Origin: an uncultured Eubacteriales bacterium
Lineage (GTDB): Bacteria; Bacillota; Clostridia; Oscillospirales; Butyricicoccaceae
Length of the DNA stretch: 22,320 nt
NCBI GenBank assembly: GCA_910586105.1
Contig: CAJUGU010000055.1
Location: 532 to 22,851, forward strand
Reading direction: 5' to 3'
Below are positions 15,866-22,237 of the stretch, piece after piece. Position numbers and translations under genes: made by a program. The notes under the pieces were generated by a model. The model had not been told where the DNA came from. It worked only from the letters and a program-made list of their open reading frames with translations, and did not search any database. Position 1 is the first letter of the stretch, and every line of letters starts with the position of its first letter.

Positions 15866-18490
15866 TCACTTTCCGCCATTGTCCAGCCGGAGCATGGACA
15901 GCAGTTCGTCGTTGCTCAGCTCGGTGATCCATTCCTCCGAGCCGCTGCCGATCACGTTTTCCGCCAGCTCCTTTTTCGATTCGATCATCGCGTCGATCTT
16001 CTCCTCGATCGTCCCCTCGCAGACCAGCTTATGCACCATCACGTTTTGGGTCTGGCCGATGCGGTAGGCGCGGTCGGTCGCCTGATTTTCCACCGCAGGG
16101 TTCCACCAACGGTCAAAATGGATCACATGGCTGGCGCGGGTCAGGTTCAATCCGGCGCCGCCCGCCTTGACCGACAGCACAAGGAACGGCACATAGGCCT
16201 CCCCCTGGAAGGCTTCGACGATCCGGCCCCGCCTGGCAACCGGCGTCCCGCCGTGCAGCACAAGGCCCGCCGCCCCGAACACCGTCCGCAGGAACGCCGC
16301 CAGCAGCCCGGTCATTTCCCGGAACTGGGTGAAGACCAGCACGCGCTCGCGCTTTTCAAGGATGGTCTCGCAAAGCTCTTGCAGCATGGCAAATTTGCCG
16401 CTTGCCGCCGGGTCGAAATCCGGCTGCCCCAGGTATTGATCCGGATGGTTGCAGATCTGTTTCAGCTTCATGATCGTTGCCAGCACAAGGCCGCGCCGTT
16501 CGATCCCTTCGGCATCCCGCAGGCGTTTTTCGAGGTCGGCCACCGCCTTGCGGTACAGCACGACCTGCTTTTTCGACATCTCGATATGCTCAACGATCTC
16601 CACCTTGTCCGGCAGGTCGGACAGGATCCGCTTGTCGGTCTTCATCCGGCGCAGCAGGAAGGGGGCGACCAGTGCCTTCAGCCGGGCGTAGCCCTCGGGC
16701 CGTTCGTCCAGACCGGCGCAGGATGCGCGGAATTCCTTCGAGGAGCCCAAAAGGCCCTTGTTCAAAAAGTCGAATAATGACCACAGGTTGGTCAGGTCGT
16801 TTTCGATCGGGGTGCCGGTCATCGCAATGCGCATCCGGGCGGCCAGCTTTTTGATCTCGCGGGTCTGCTTTGCCACCGGGTTTTTGATCGCCTGCGCTTC
16901 ATCCAGCACGACGCAGTCCCATACCGTCTGCTGAAGGCATGGCATCCGCGCGGCCATGCCGTAGGTCGTGACGGTCAGGAAGCATCCGCTTTCCCGGAAC
17001 GCCTGTTCGAGCGCCGCCGCGCTTTTCCCATGCAGGATCTGCAAGCCCATTTCCGGCGCGAACCGCTCCGCTTCTTTTTTCCAGTTGCCCAGCAGCGACG
17101 CGGGGACGATCAAAATCGCGCGGGCACCTGGTTTTTCGGTGCGCAGCCGGTCGAGATAGGCCAGCACCTGCACCGTTTTGCCAAGGCCCATATCGTCAGC
17201 CAGGCAGGCCCCAAAGCCGAGCTGTTCCATGTACGCCAGCCAGTGGAAGCCGCTTTCCTGATAAGGCCGCAGCTGCGCCTGGAAGCTCCCCGGCAGCGGG
17301 ATCCCTTCGATCGATTCCGGGCGGCGCAGGTCGCCCAGCAGGCGGCTCAGCCATTCGCCGTTGCTCACCAGCGGGCCGACGTCAACTTCCGCCTTTTGCG
17401 GCCCGATTTCCTGCCGCAGCGCGTCCAGCAGCGTGACCGCCTCCGGCAGCTCTTCCATCTGGCGGAGCAGCAGGCGCAGGCGCTTATGATCGACTTCGAC
17501 CCATTTCCCTTTGAGGAGCGCCAGCCCTTCGGTCTGCGCAAGCAGGGTGCGGATATCCTCGGGCGTAAGCTCCACGCCGTCTACCGTCAGCCGCGGCTGT
17601 ACCGAGATCAGGGTATCAAAGCCGAGCATGGACGGCGGTCTGTCCCCCAGACAGACCGATAACGCGACTGCCGACGCCCGTTTTTTCCACCAGTTGGGGA
17701 TACGGCACAGGATCCCGGCGGCTTCAATCGCTTCGGCCTGCGTCAGGAAAGCGTAGGCTTCTTCGCCGGTCAGCTTCAGGGGGTGGAACATTTCGCCGCT
17801 TTCCATGAAGCCGCCGATCATCGCGGAGACCTCGGCGGCGCGGTTGAGACAGGAAAGCAGCGCGAGCAGCTTTTCCCGGTCATTTTGATATTCCAGCAGC
17901 GCATATTGCAGCGGCATATGACGCACCTGCCCGTTTTCATCCCGCGTCGCATAAGTGGCAAGGAACGCGAAGGGGAATTCGCTGCTTTTATTTTCCACCA
18001 GATGGAAAAAGATCCGTTCCGGGATGCGCAGCCGCTGGCTTTGTTCGGTCAGATATAACGCGACGTTGCCGGTGAAGGCGGCGATCTCTTCGGAAAAGAC
18101 GGCGTTCAGCTCCCGGAACTGCTGTTCGAGCCATTCGCGGCAGATGTGCTCGGTCCCGATTGCAAACGGGACCGAACGGAGCAGCCGGTCGGCCTGTTCG
18201 TCGGAGAGCTTGGCCGCTGCGTGTTCGCGTAGCAGTTCAAGGTCGGGCAGGTCGGTCAGCGCGCTGAAAAACGCCTCTGAAACGCGGGTCAGGAACACGC
18301 GGGAAGGGCTCGCTGCTTCCGGCCCTGGCTGAAGGCCCAGATGGTAAAGCAGCCTGCGGCGGTCCGTTTCAAGCAGCGCGGCCAGTTCCCGGTCTTCCTC
18401 GTCCAGCCATTCCGGGCTGCCGTCGAGGCAAAATCCATCCTTGGTAAAAAGGAATTGGAGCGCAGCCGGTTGGGTCTCTTTTTTTCTCAT
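15866..18490 (-). CDS. SNF2-family DNA translocase/helicase
   Basis: 874 residues from the ATG at 18490, which has a strong GGGGGAGGA site 6 nt upstream. A TTG 6 codons earlier lies inside that site's neighbourhood and is not used. The N-terminal ~400 residues are the bacterial SNF2-associated region of unknown role. The ATPase core follows: DDMGLGKT (K438), DEAQ (D530-Q533), TGTPIEN (T558 onward), the Cys-containing QICNHPDQYLG block and motif VI QATDRAYRIGQ (803-813). Such proteins use ATP to move along double-stranded DNA and remodel protein-DNA complexes, usually without strand separation. It forms an operon with the SWIM gene downstream. A role in repair, transcription or defence cannot be chosen from sequence. 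Confidence 0.92.
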   Translation of the reverse strand: MRKKETQPAALQFLFTKDGFCLDGSPEWLDEEDRELAALLETDRRRLLYHLGLQPGPEAASPSRVFLTRVSEAFFSALTDLPDLELLREHAAAKLSDEQADRLLRSVPFAIGTEHICREWLEQQFRELNAVFSEEIAAFTGNVALYLTEQSQRLRIPERIFFHLVENKSSEFPFAFLATYATRDENGQVRHMPLQYALLEYQNDREKLLALLSCLNRAAEVSAMIGGFMESGEMFHPLKLTGEEAYAFLTQAEAIEAAGILCRIPNWWKKRASAVALSVCLGDRPPSMLGFDTLISVQPRLTVDGVELTPEDIRTLLAQTEGLALLKGKWVEVDHKRLRLLLRQMEELPEAVTLLDALRQEIGPQKAEVDVGPLVSNGEWLSRLLGDLRRPESIEGIPLPGSFQAQLRPYQESGFHWLAYMEQLGFGACLADDMGLGKTVQVLAYLDRLRTEKPGARAILIVPASLLGNWKKEAERFAPEMGLQILHGKSAAALEQAFRESGCFLTVTTYGMAARMPCLQQTVWDCVVLDEAQAIKNPVAKQTREIKKLAARMRIAMTGTPIENDLTNLWSLFDFLNKGLLGSSKEFRASCAGLDERPEGYARLKALVAPFLLRRMKTDKRILSDLPDKVEIVEHIEMSKKQVVLYRKAVADLEKRLRDAEGIERRGLVLATIMKLKQICNHPDQYLGQPDFDPAASGKFAMLQELCETILEKRERVLVFTQFREMTGLLAAFLRTVFGAAGLVLHGGTPVARRGRIVEAFQGEAYVPFLVLSVKAGGAGLNLTRASHVIHFDRWWNPAVENQATDRAYRIGQTQNVMVHKLVCEGTIEEKIDAMIESKKELAENVIGSGSEEWITELSNDELLSMLRLDNGGK

Positions 18491-18676
18491 GTGGATCCTC
18501 CCCCACAAGTTTCATGAAAAAAGCTACGTTTTAGGTCAGGCGCTGCAATTTTGCCTTTGGGCGCGATCCGCTGCCTGTGCGTTTTTGAAAAAGCCGTCAT
18601 CGCTATCGGGCATGTCCTGAAGCAGATCGACGGCTGTCATTCTCATTATTATACTGGTATCGGCACGGTTTGTCCA
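18491..18676 (-). promoter_or_regulatory. Promoter and leader of the SNF2/SWIM operon
   Basis: Read leftward: TGGACA (18676-18671), exactly 17 nt, then TATAAT (18653-18648), close to consensus. Transcription would start near 18641. The leader is about 150 nt. It contains a 34-codon frame that would begin almost at the first transcribed base (MTAVDLLQDMPDSDDGFF...), without a ribosome binding site. Confidence 0.75.
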
Positions 18677-18748
18677 GCCTGATTTTGGGTCATGCCGCAA
18701 TATATACCCGCGAACGTCGGATCTTACCGTTTGCATCGCCTACGCGGC

Positions 18749-18905
18749 AGGCGCCGGGGCGCTGCCCCGGAACCCCGGTCCTGCGCGGACAGCGCCAAAA
18801 GGACTTGTCCCTTTGGAATCCCTTTCTCGCCTGCGGGCGGGAGAGGTGCAGTCAAAGTCGTTTCTGCGCGTGTCTTCGTCCCGCCAAAAGGACGGCGGGA
18901 CGAAG
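18749..18905. repeat. GC-rich palindromic, REP-like non-coding segment
   Basis: It contains CCGGGGC-GCT-GCCCCGG (18754-18770), further short GC palindromes, and a 12-bp perfect hairpin CTTCGTCCCGCC/GGCGGGACGAAG (18874-18905, 8-nt loop) with no T-run. It lies between the SNF2 promoter and the tRNA scar and encodes nothing convincing. The style resembles dispersed palindromic repeats of Clostridia genomes, but other copies are not in this window. Confidence 0.45.
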
Positions 18906-18988
18906 TGGCATGATCGGCAAATCTTTCGGGACGTGAGTATAGCTGATGCATCAAACTTTCGTTTATACAAAGAATACGTTGTGTTGCA

Positions 18989-19027
18989 GAAGAAAAACCG
19001 TTATCATTTCGATAACGGTTTTTCTTC
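18989..19027. terminator. Strong terminator beyond the tRNA remnant
   Basis: GAAGAAAAACCGTTATC (18989-19005) and its exact complement (19011-19027) surround a 5-nt loop, a 17-bp perfect stem with T-runs either way. It sits 2 bp from the 3' end of the tRNA fragment, so it was probably the tRNA gene's own terminator. Confidence 0.9.
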
Positions 19028-19029
19028 AA

Positions 19030-19074
19030 TGGGTGCAGGGACAGGACTTGAACCTGCGACCTCCGGGTTATGAG
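19030..19074 (-). tRNA. 3' fragment of a CAT-anticodon tRNA gene, probable attachment site
   Basis: Read leftward, the fragment begins at the anticodon loop CTCATAA (19074-19068). It continues with stem CCCGG, variable AGGTC, T-arm GCAGG-TTCAAGT-CCTGT, acceptor strand CCCTGCA, C and an encoded CCA. The bases before the loop (TGGAA) cannot pair with CCCGG, and no D-arm or acceptor 5' strand is found. Only the 3' part is therefore present. The sequence looks like a methionine-type (perhaps initiator) tRNA. The discriminator C is unusual for that. Such fragments arise when an integrase recombines at a tRNA 3' end. The fragment cannot make a functional tRNA. Confidence 0.8.
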
Positions 19075-19861
19075 TTCCAAAACGGGCTTGTGATATCGTT
19101 GTAAAATGTTCAATTATATGCCGAAAATACAGAAAACGCCCGCTCGTTCATAGTGTTTCGTTGTCTACTGTAACGGGTCGTTTTGTATCGCAGTTGAATT
19201 ATTGTTGAATTCTGTTCGGCAAGATTCAAGGCGAAAAAAGTCGAGCGGGACACCCAGCAAAAGGTTTCCACTCGTCTGGGCAAAGGGCCGAAAATGCGCC
19301 CTGATTGGCGGTATTAAGGGGGCAAATTTCGCCTCTTCGCTCATCGACACTTTTGTCGATGAACTCTGCATTGTGACACCCACTCGCAGCGGTAGTAAAA
19401 TCATACCTTTGCCATTGGGCTCCTCAAGTTTTAGGAGTCACCACTTGGACGGCGCTTTGCTACCTCACTAATTGAAGCAATTTTGAAGTGAAATATTCCA
19501 ATATTTCCTACTATGATTACAAATAGTATATTTACACATTTTGTAATCACCCTATTCCGGCGATTTGCCGGGTCAGCTCATTTCAAGAAAGGGAGTCGCG
19601 AAACGTGACACCATTTAAAGGATTATGCCAACAATAGGGTACGATCTGAGCGCAATTTTGCGTCCAGCTCAGATTTGAGCCCGTCGTTCCTTCCGTTCGA
19701 CTGCGCAAAATTGCGCTGTCCCGGTTTCTTTTGCTGAAATTCGCAACAATGCGCCGCGTTCTGTCCAGAGGTAAAGTTTGTTGCGGTTTGGGGCAAAATC
19801 GAAATTTTCGTTTTGCGCTTAAACTCATTAAGAGCATCGCCAGTCAGCAAAAAATAGCGCT
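19075..19861. other. About 790 bp without a convincing gene, rich in inverted repeats
   Basis: No frame has a good ribosome binding site or known motif. Inverted repeats include TCATCGACA/TGTCGATGA (19341-19362, 4-nt loop) and AGCGCAATTTTGCG (19649-19662) facing CGCAAAATTGCGCT (19704-19717), each arm itself nearly palindromic. Directly inside the att site such DNA could hold integrase/excisionase arm sites or an origin of transfer. Nothing here proves either. Confidence 0.5.
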
Positions 19862-19889
19862 AAAAAAGCCGCCCCTTGATTGGAGCGGC
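19862..19889 (-). terminator. Terminator of the small leftward operon
   Basis: Read leftward: GCCGCTCC, loop AATCAA, GGGGCGGC (one G-U pair), then six T's. It lies 62 bp after the last gene of the operon. Confidence 0.85.
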
Positions 19890-19951
19890 ATAAATTTTCT
19901 GTACTCTTTAAAATTTGATATCGCCAAATCTGGAGCGATCGGCAATGATGG

Positions 19952-20188
19952 TCATTCCCCTCGGAGCTTCAAAACTGTCGTTTTGGCAGTTTTGCTTATC
20001 TTCTTCATCGACCTTGCTTTCCGGGCGCGGTTCTTCTCGGCGTTCTGCCCGCGCATAAAACCGTATTTGTACGCAAGCGAGATTTCCTCAAACCAAAAGG
20101 CTTTACTGGCTTCGTGGATTTCGAGCACCTCCGGGCATCGAATGGCATATCTGCCGGGAACAACGGATTTTACTTTTTCAATGTTCAT
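19952..20188 (-). CDS. Small conserved-type element protein, function unknown
   Basis: 78 residues. The start overlaps the previous stop as ATGA (20188-20185), so translation is coupled. The protein has a segment KAFWFEEISLAYKYGFMRGQNAEKNRARK and a very basic C-terminal part (KKISKTAKTTVLKLRGE). The YKYGFMRGQ style is common in small proteins of Clostridia prophages and conjugative elements, none with a known job that I can name. It has no signal peptide and no membrane helix. Confidence 0.75.
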   Translation of the reverse strand: MNIEKVKSVVPGRYAIRCPEVLEIHEASKAFWFEEISLAYKYGFMRGQNAEKNRARKARSMKKISKTAKTTVLKLRGE

Positions 20189-20421
20189 TCTGCACCGCCC
20201 CGCCTTACAAAGGAATCAATAGCCCCAACCAAATCTTCTGATACCCCGCGCAGAAAAAAGGCTGCGCCAGAAATCGCATCCGCATAGGAAGCGGGGGCGC
20301 TGCTTCCGCTGGCAACCGCTTCGGCCAGCGCTTCAATCAACGCTATGCCGCATACCAGCTGGCAAGTCAGAGTGTCCAGCCGAAGCGAGACATTCCCGCC
20401 CGTTTTCTTTTCTGTTTCCAT
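20185..20421 (-). CDS. Small element protein, function unknown
   Basis: 78 residues from the ATG at 20421, with AAGGAGG 6 nt upstream. An in-frame start 27 codons earlier lacks such a site. The protein is Ala/Gly/Leu-rich (IALIEALAEAVASGSSAPASYADAIS), mostly helical by appearance and soluble. It contains two cysteines near residues 22-26. Third gene of the leftward operon. No family recognised. Confidence 0.75.
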   Translation of the reverse strand: METEKKTGGNVSLRLDTLTCQLVCGIALIEALAEAVASGSSAPASYADAISGAAFFLRGVSEDLVGAIDSFVRRGGAE

Positions 20422-20444
20422 AAAAATCCTCCTTGAAATCGTCT

Positions 20445-20528
20445 GGGGATTGATGTAAAATAAATGTGCAATCCCCTGTATGGTTGTGTGGGCTTCTTGC
20501 ATCGTGCTTTGGTCGGCCTTGATGCAAG
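20445..20528 (-). other. Two inverted repeats in the gap inside the leftward operon
   Basis: GGGGATTG/CAATCCCC (20445-20476, 16-nt loop) and CTTGCATC/GATGCAAG (20496-20528, 17-nt loop) fill most of the 116-bp gap between the 42-codon gene and the next one. Neither has a T-run, so they are more likely mRNA-processing or stability structures, or protein sites, than terminators. Confidence 0.4.
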
Positions 20529-20537
20529 GAGCTCTTC

Positions 20538-20666
20538 CTATCTGTTCTCAAGCGTGAAGATCGCCCAGCGCAGCGTCGCCGCCATATCGGTATCCCCTTC
20601 ACGCTCAGCGCGCTCTAACAGGCTGTACAGCCGGTCTATGCGCTTTCGGTCAAGGCTGCTCAGCAT
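20538..20666 (-). CDS. 42-residue small protein, function unknown
   Basis: It starts at the ATG at 20666, with GGGGG 8 nt upstream, and ends at TAG 20540-20538. The sequence begins MLSSLDRKRIDRLYSLLERA and ends RWAIFTLENR. It is charged, amphipathic and evidently helical, with normal codon use. It fits neatly 21 bp after the gene in front, in the same operon. No family recognised, but composition and spacing argue for a real gene rather than a chance frame. Confidence 0.6.
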   Translation of the reverse strand: MLSSLDRKRIDRLYSLLERAEREGDTDMAATLRWAIFTLENR

Positions 20667-20687
20667 AATCAGTACCCCCAATCTTGA

Positions 20688-20963
20688 TTACGACAGCAGG
20701 AAGCGGCGGCTTGTGGTCTCCTTCATGAACTGTGCAGCGATATCAGGAAGTGCATCCTTGAGGGATTTGCCGTCCAGCCGAGACGACTTTACAACCTTCC
20801 AGCTGGCTTTCCAATCCGTGCCGGTCAGCGTATCGACCGCGTGGGCAGTCATTTCAGCCTTGATCTCGTCCTGTAAGGATTTGATTTCCTCGGCCAGTTC
20901 GTCAGCCATCCGGCGCAGTTCGCGCAGCTCTGCGATCTTGCTGTTCATAGTGTCGATGCTCAT
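20688..20963 (-). CDS. Coiled-coil element protein, function unknown
   Basis: 91 residues from the ATG at 20963, with AGGAGG 8 nt upstream. An in-frame ATG at 20990 precedes that site and is not supported. Residues about 7-40 form a heptad-like charged helix (KIAELRELRRMADELAEEI). The second half has TLTGTDWKASWKVVKSSRLD and ends TTSRRFLL. This arrangement is a recurring type in Firmicutes phages and conjugative elements, loosely like nuclease-inhibitor or structural helpers. I cannot assign a role. First gene of the leftward operon. Confidence 0.8.
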   Translation of the reverse strand: MSIDTMNSKIAELRELRRMADELAEEIKSLQDEIKAEMTAHAVDTLTGTDWKASWKVVKSSRLDGKSLKDALPDIAAQFMKETTSRRFLLS

Positions 20964-21106
20964 TTTTTGACCTCCTAAAGTCTCATTCAAGATTCGGGAC
21001 GACCCGCCCGGCTCATCTTCCTGCCTGTTGCCGTTCGCCAGCTCACAGGGATATGGAGCAGGGCTTCACGGGTTTTCGTTCCCGTTGGGTCTGTTCCCTA
21101 GCTGTG

Positions 21107-21117
21107 ATTATATTATA
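21107..21117 (-). promoter_or_regulatory. Candidate leftward promoter (-10 region)
   Basis: Two overlapping TATAAT hexamers read leftward (21117-21112 and 21112-21107). The -35 is poor: TGTATA at 21140-21135 fits the first at 17 nt. The operator at 21119-21136 fills the space between them, so a bound protein would block this promoter. It would drive the four-gene leftward operon through a leader of about 140 nt. Confidence 0.5.
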
Positions 21118-21118
21118 C

Positions 21119-21136
21119 TATATCTGTGCAGATATA
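21119..21136. promoter_or_regulatory. Operator 1, palindrome between divergent promoters
   Basis: TATATCTG-TG-CAGATATA has perfect 8-bp arms around two central bases. It shares the core ATATCTG..CAGATAT with operator 2. Centres are 35 bp apart. Confidence 0.65.
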
Positions 21137-21154
21137 TACATTGGCAAGATATAC

Positions 21155-21170
21155 ATATCTGCGCAGATAT
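21155..21170. promoter_or_regulatory. Operator 2, perfect 16-bp palindrome
   Basis: ATATCTGCGCAGATAT is a perfect palindrome. It lies 19 bp upstream of the -35 of the rightward promoter. Confidence 0.65.
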
Positions 21171-21185
21171 ACTTGTGGCTTTTCT

Positions 21186-21201
21186 CTATTTACACAGATA
21201 G
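21186..21201. promoter_or_regulatory. Operator 3, degenerate copy over the rightward -35
   Basis: CTATTTACACAGATAG has one full half-site (CAGATA) and a degraded partner. It covers the TTTACA -35 box. Its centre is 31 bp from operator 2. Confidence 0.4.
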
Positions 21202-21217
21202 ACTTTTATGCTATAAT
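21189..21217 (+). promoter_or_regulatory. Rightward promoter of the toxin-antitoxin operon
   Basis: TTTACA (21189-21194), exactly 17 nt, TATAAT (21212-21217) preceded by TGC (extended -10). This is one of the strongest promoters in the window. Transcription would start near 21224, leaving a leader of about 145 nt. Confidence 0.85.
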
Positions 21218-21273
21218 CATGGCATGATGGAATAGGTGCAGCTTTAGAAGGATGCTCCAATTAGAGCAAAAGC

Positions 21274-21331
21274 CGCAAAAGTAGCAAAAGCCAGTCAATG
21301 TCCCCCTATTGCTACTATTGCTACTTTTGCG
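21274..21331 (+). other. Structured leader of the toxin-antitoxin operon
   Basis: CGCAAAAGTAGCAA (21274-21287) is the exact complement of TTGCTACTTTTGCG (21318-21331). The second arm is preceded by a tandem copy, ATTGCTACT twice (21308-21316, 21317-21325), so the stem could pair in a second register. CCCC (near 21302) and GGGG (near 21336) could form a competing outer stem. No T-run follows, so this is not a plain terminator. Confidence 0.6.
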
Positions 21332-21369
21332 CTAAGGGGTTCAATCTGATTTTAGAAAAGGAGGACGCT

Positions 21370-21774
21370 ATGCCAGCATCGAAAGCACAGCAAAAAGCCG
21401 TAAACAAATATATGGCCGCAAATTATGATCGCGTAAACCTGACTTTACCAAAAGGTCAAAAGGAAACCGTGCAAACCCACGCTTCCGCTTGCGGTGAATC
21501 CGTCAACGGTTTTATCGGCAGGGCTATAAAGGAGACGATCGCCAGAGACGGCGCACAAGAGTCAGCAGGCTTTGAGTCTGTGCTCCTGCCGCAAGAAAAT
21601 GCGTCACAGCTCATCTCGTCGCGAATAAAGGCACATATAGAGAAAACTGGGGAGGATGAAGCGGCATTCCTTGAGCGTGCAACAGATTCCACCATCAAGC
21701 GGGATATCATTTCCCTTGAAATGGGGATCAACCCGGCAACAGGCGAAAAGATGAAGGAGGGGGAAACCGCATGA
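21370..21774 (+). CDS. Ribbon-helix-helix (Arc/MobC-like) protein, first gene of a TA operon
   Basis: 134 residues from the ATG at 21370, with AAAGGAGG 5 nt upstream. An in-frame start at 21298 lies in the leader hairpin and is rejected. The N-terminal half fits a ribbon-helix-helix fold: basic lead (SKAQQKAVNKY), strand about 20-27 (DRVNLTLP), helix about 28-41, turn GES, helix about 44-59 (SVNGFIGRAIKETIAR). The C-terminal half (about 66-134) is a separate acidic helical extension of no known family. Likely DNA-binding, perhaps the repressor of the palindromic operators upstream. Its stop overlaps the antitoxin start as ATGA. A partition or relaxosome helper is an alternative role. Confidence 0.75.
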   Translation: MPASKAQQKAVNKYMAANYDRVNLTLPKGQKETVQTHASACGESVNGFIGRAIKETIARDGAQESAGFESVLLPQENASQLISSRIKAHIEKTGEDEAAFLERATDSTIKRDIISLEMGINPATGEKMKEGETA

Positions 21775-21989
21775 GTAACCGCGAAAAATGCAACGCCATT
21801 CTTGATAGCTTCACTGAAGCGCAGCTTGTCAATGTTGCCGCCATGCTCCAAGTCATGAAACAGACGATTGATGATCTGGAAGATGAATCCTTTTGTGAAA
21901 AAATGGTGCTGGACTACGAGAACGACCCGGAGAAGGGCGACCCCGTGCCGATTGAGGACTTTGCACAGCAACTGGGTATACAGCTATGA
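21771..21989 (+). CDS. Probable type II antitoxin
   Basis: 72 residues, acidic, fully between and overlapping its neighbours (ATGA at 21771-21774 and 21986-21989). It has an N-terminal helix (REKCNAILDSFTEAQLVNVAAML) and an extended acidic tail (YENDPEKGDPVPIEDFAQQLGIQL) of the sort that wraps round a RelE/ParE toxin. No clear DNA-binding domain is visible in it, which would leave operator binding to the upstream ribbon-helix-helix protein. Identification rests mainly on position next to the toxin and on the tail. Confidence 0.75.
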   Translation: MSNREKCNAILDSFTEAQLVNVAAMLQVMKQTIDDLEDESFCEKMVLDYENDPEKGDPVPIEDFAQQLGIQL

Positions 21990-22237
21990 GTTACAAAGTA
22001 GTCATTGACCGACCGGCGCGAAAGTTCATTGAGAAGCAGCCACGATCGCAGCAGGAACGGATTTTAACCGCGTTATACAGACTTCCTTATGAAGGCGATA
22101 TCTTCCCCATGCGCGGGCGTAAAGGGCAATACCGGCTTCGTATTGGCACATATCGAGCTGTATATAACCTTTTCAACGATGTTCTTACCGTCCAAGTAAT
22201 AAAGGTTGATAATCGTGGGGACGTGTACAAAGGTTAA
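21986..22237 (+). CDS. RelE/ParE-family toxin
   Basis: 83 residues, the usual size. It starts SYKVVIDRPARKFIEKQP, then has RGRKGQYRLRIGTYRAVYN and ends VIKVDNRGDVYKG. The conserved basic residues R52, R57, R77 and terminal Y81 match those used by RelE-type ribosome-dependent mRNA nucleases. ParE members (gyrase poisons) share the fold but usually lack the last Arg/Tyr pair, so RelE-like activity is favoured by inference. The start is coupled to the antitoxin by ATGA, so antitoxin is made first. No terminator is seen after the stop. Confidence 0.88.
   Translation: MSYKVVIDRPARKFIEKQPRSQQERILTALYRLPYEGDIFPMRGRKGQYRLRIGTYRAVYNLFNDVLTVQVIKVDNRGDVYKG

Noticed and set aside
18989..19362. Possible CRISPR-like repeats.
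   Set aside because: The repeats are single hairpins, not regularly spaced direct repeats with spacers. No cas gene is present.
19165..19404. A 79-codon minus-strand frame in the element (SEEAKFAPLIPPIRAHFRPF...).
   Set aside because: No ribosome binding site and it spans an inverted repeat. It looks like a frame that happens to be open in a non-coding repeat.
19731..20222. A 163-codon plus-strand frame.
   Set aside because: It overlaps a terminator and lies opposite two coupled minus-strand genes with better start signals.
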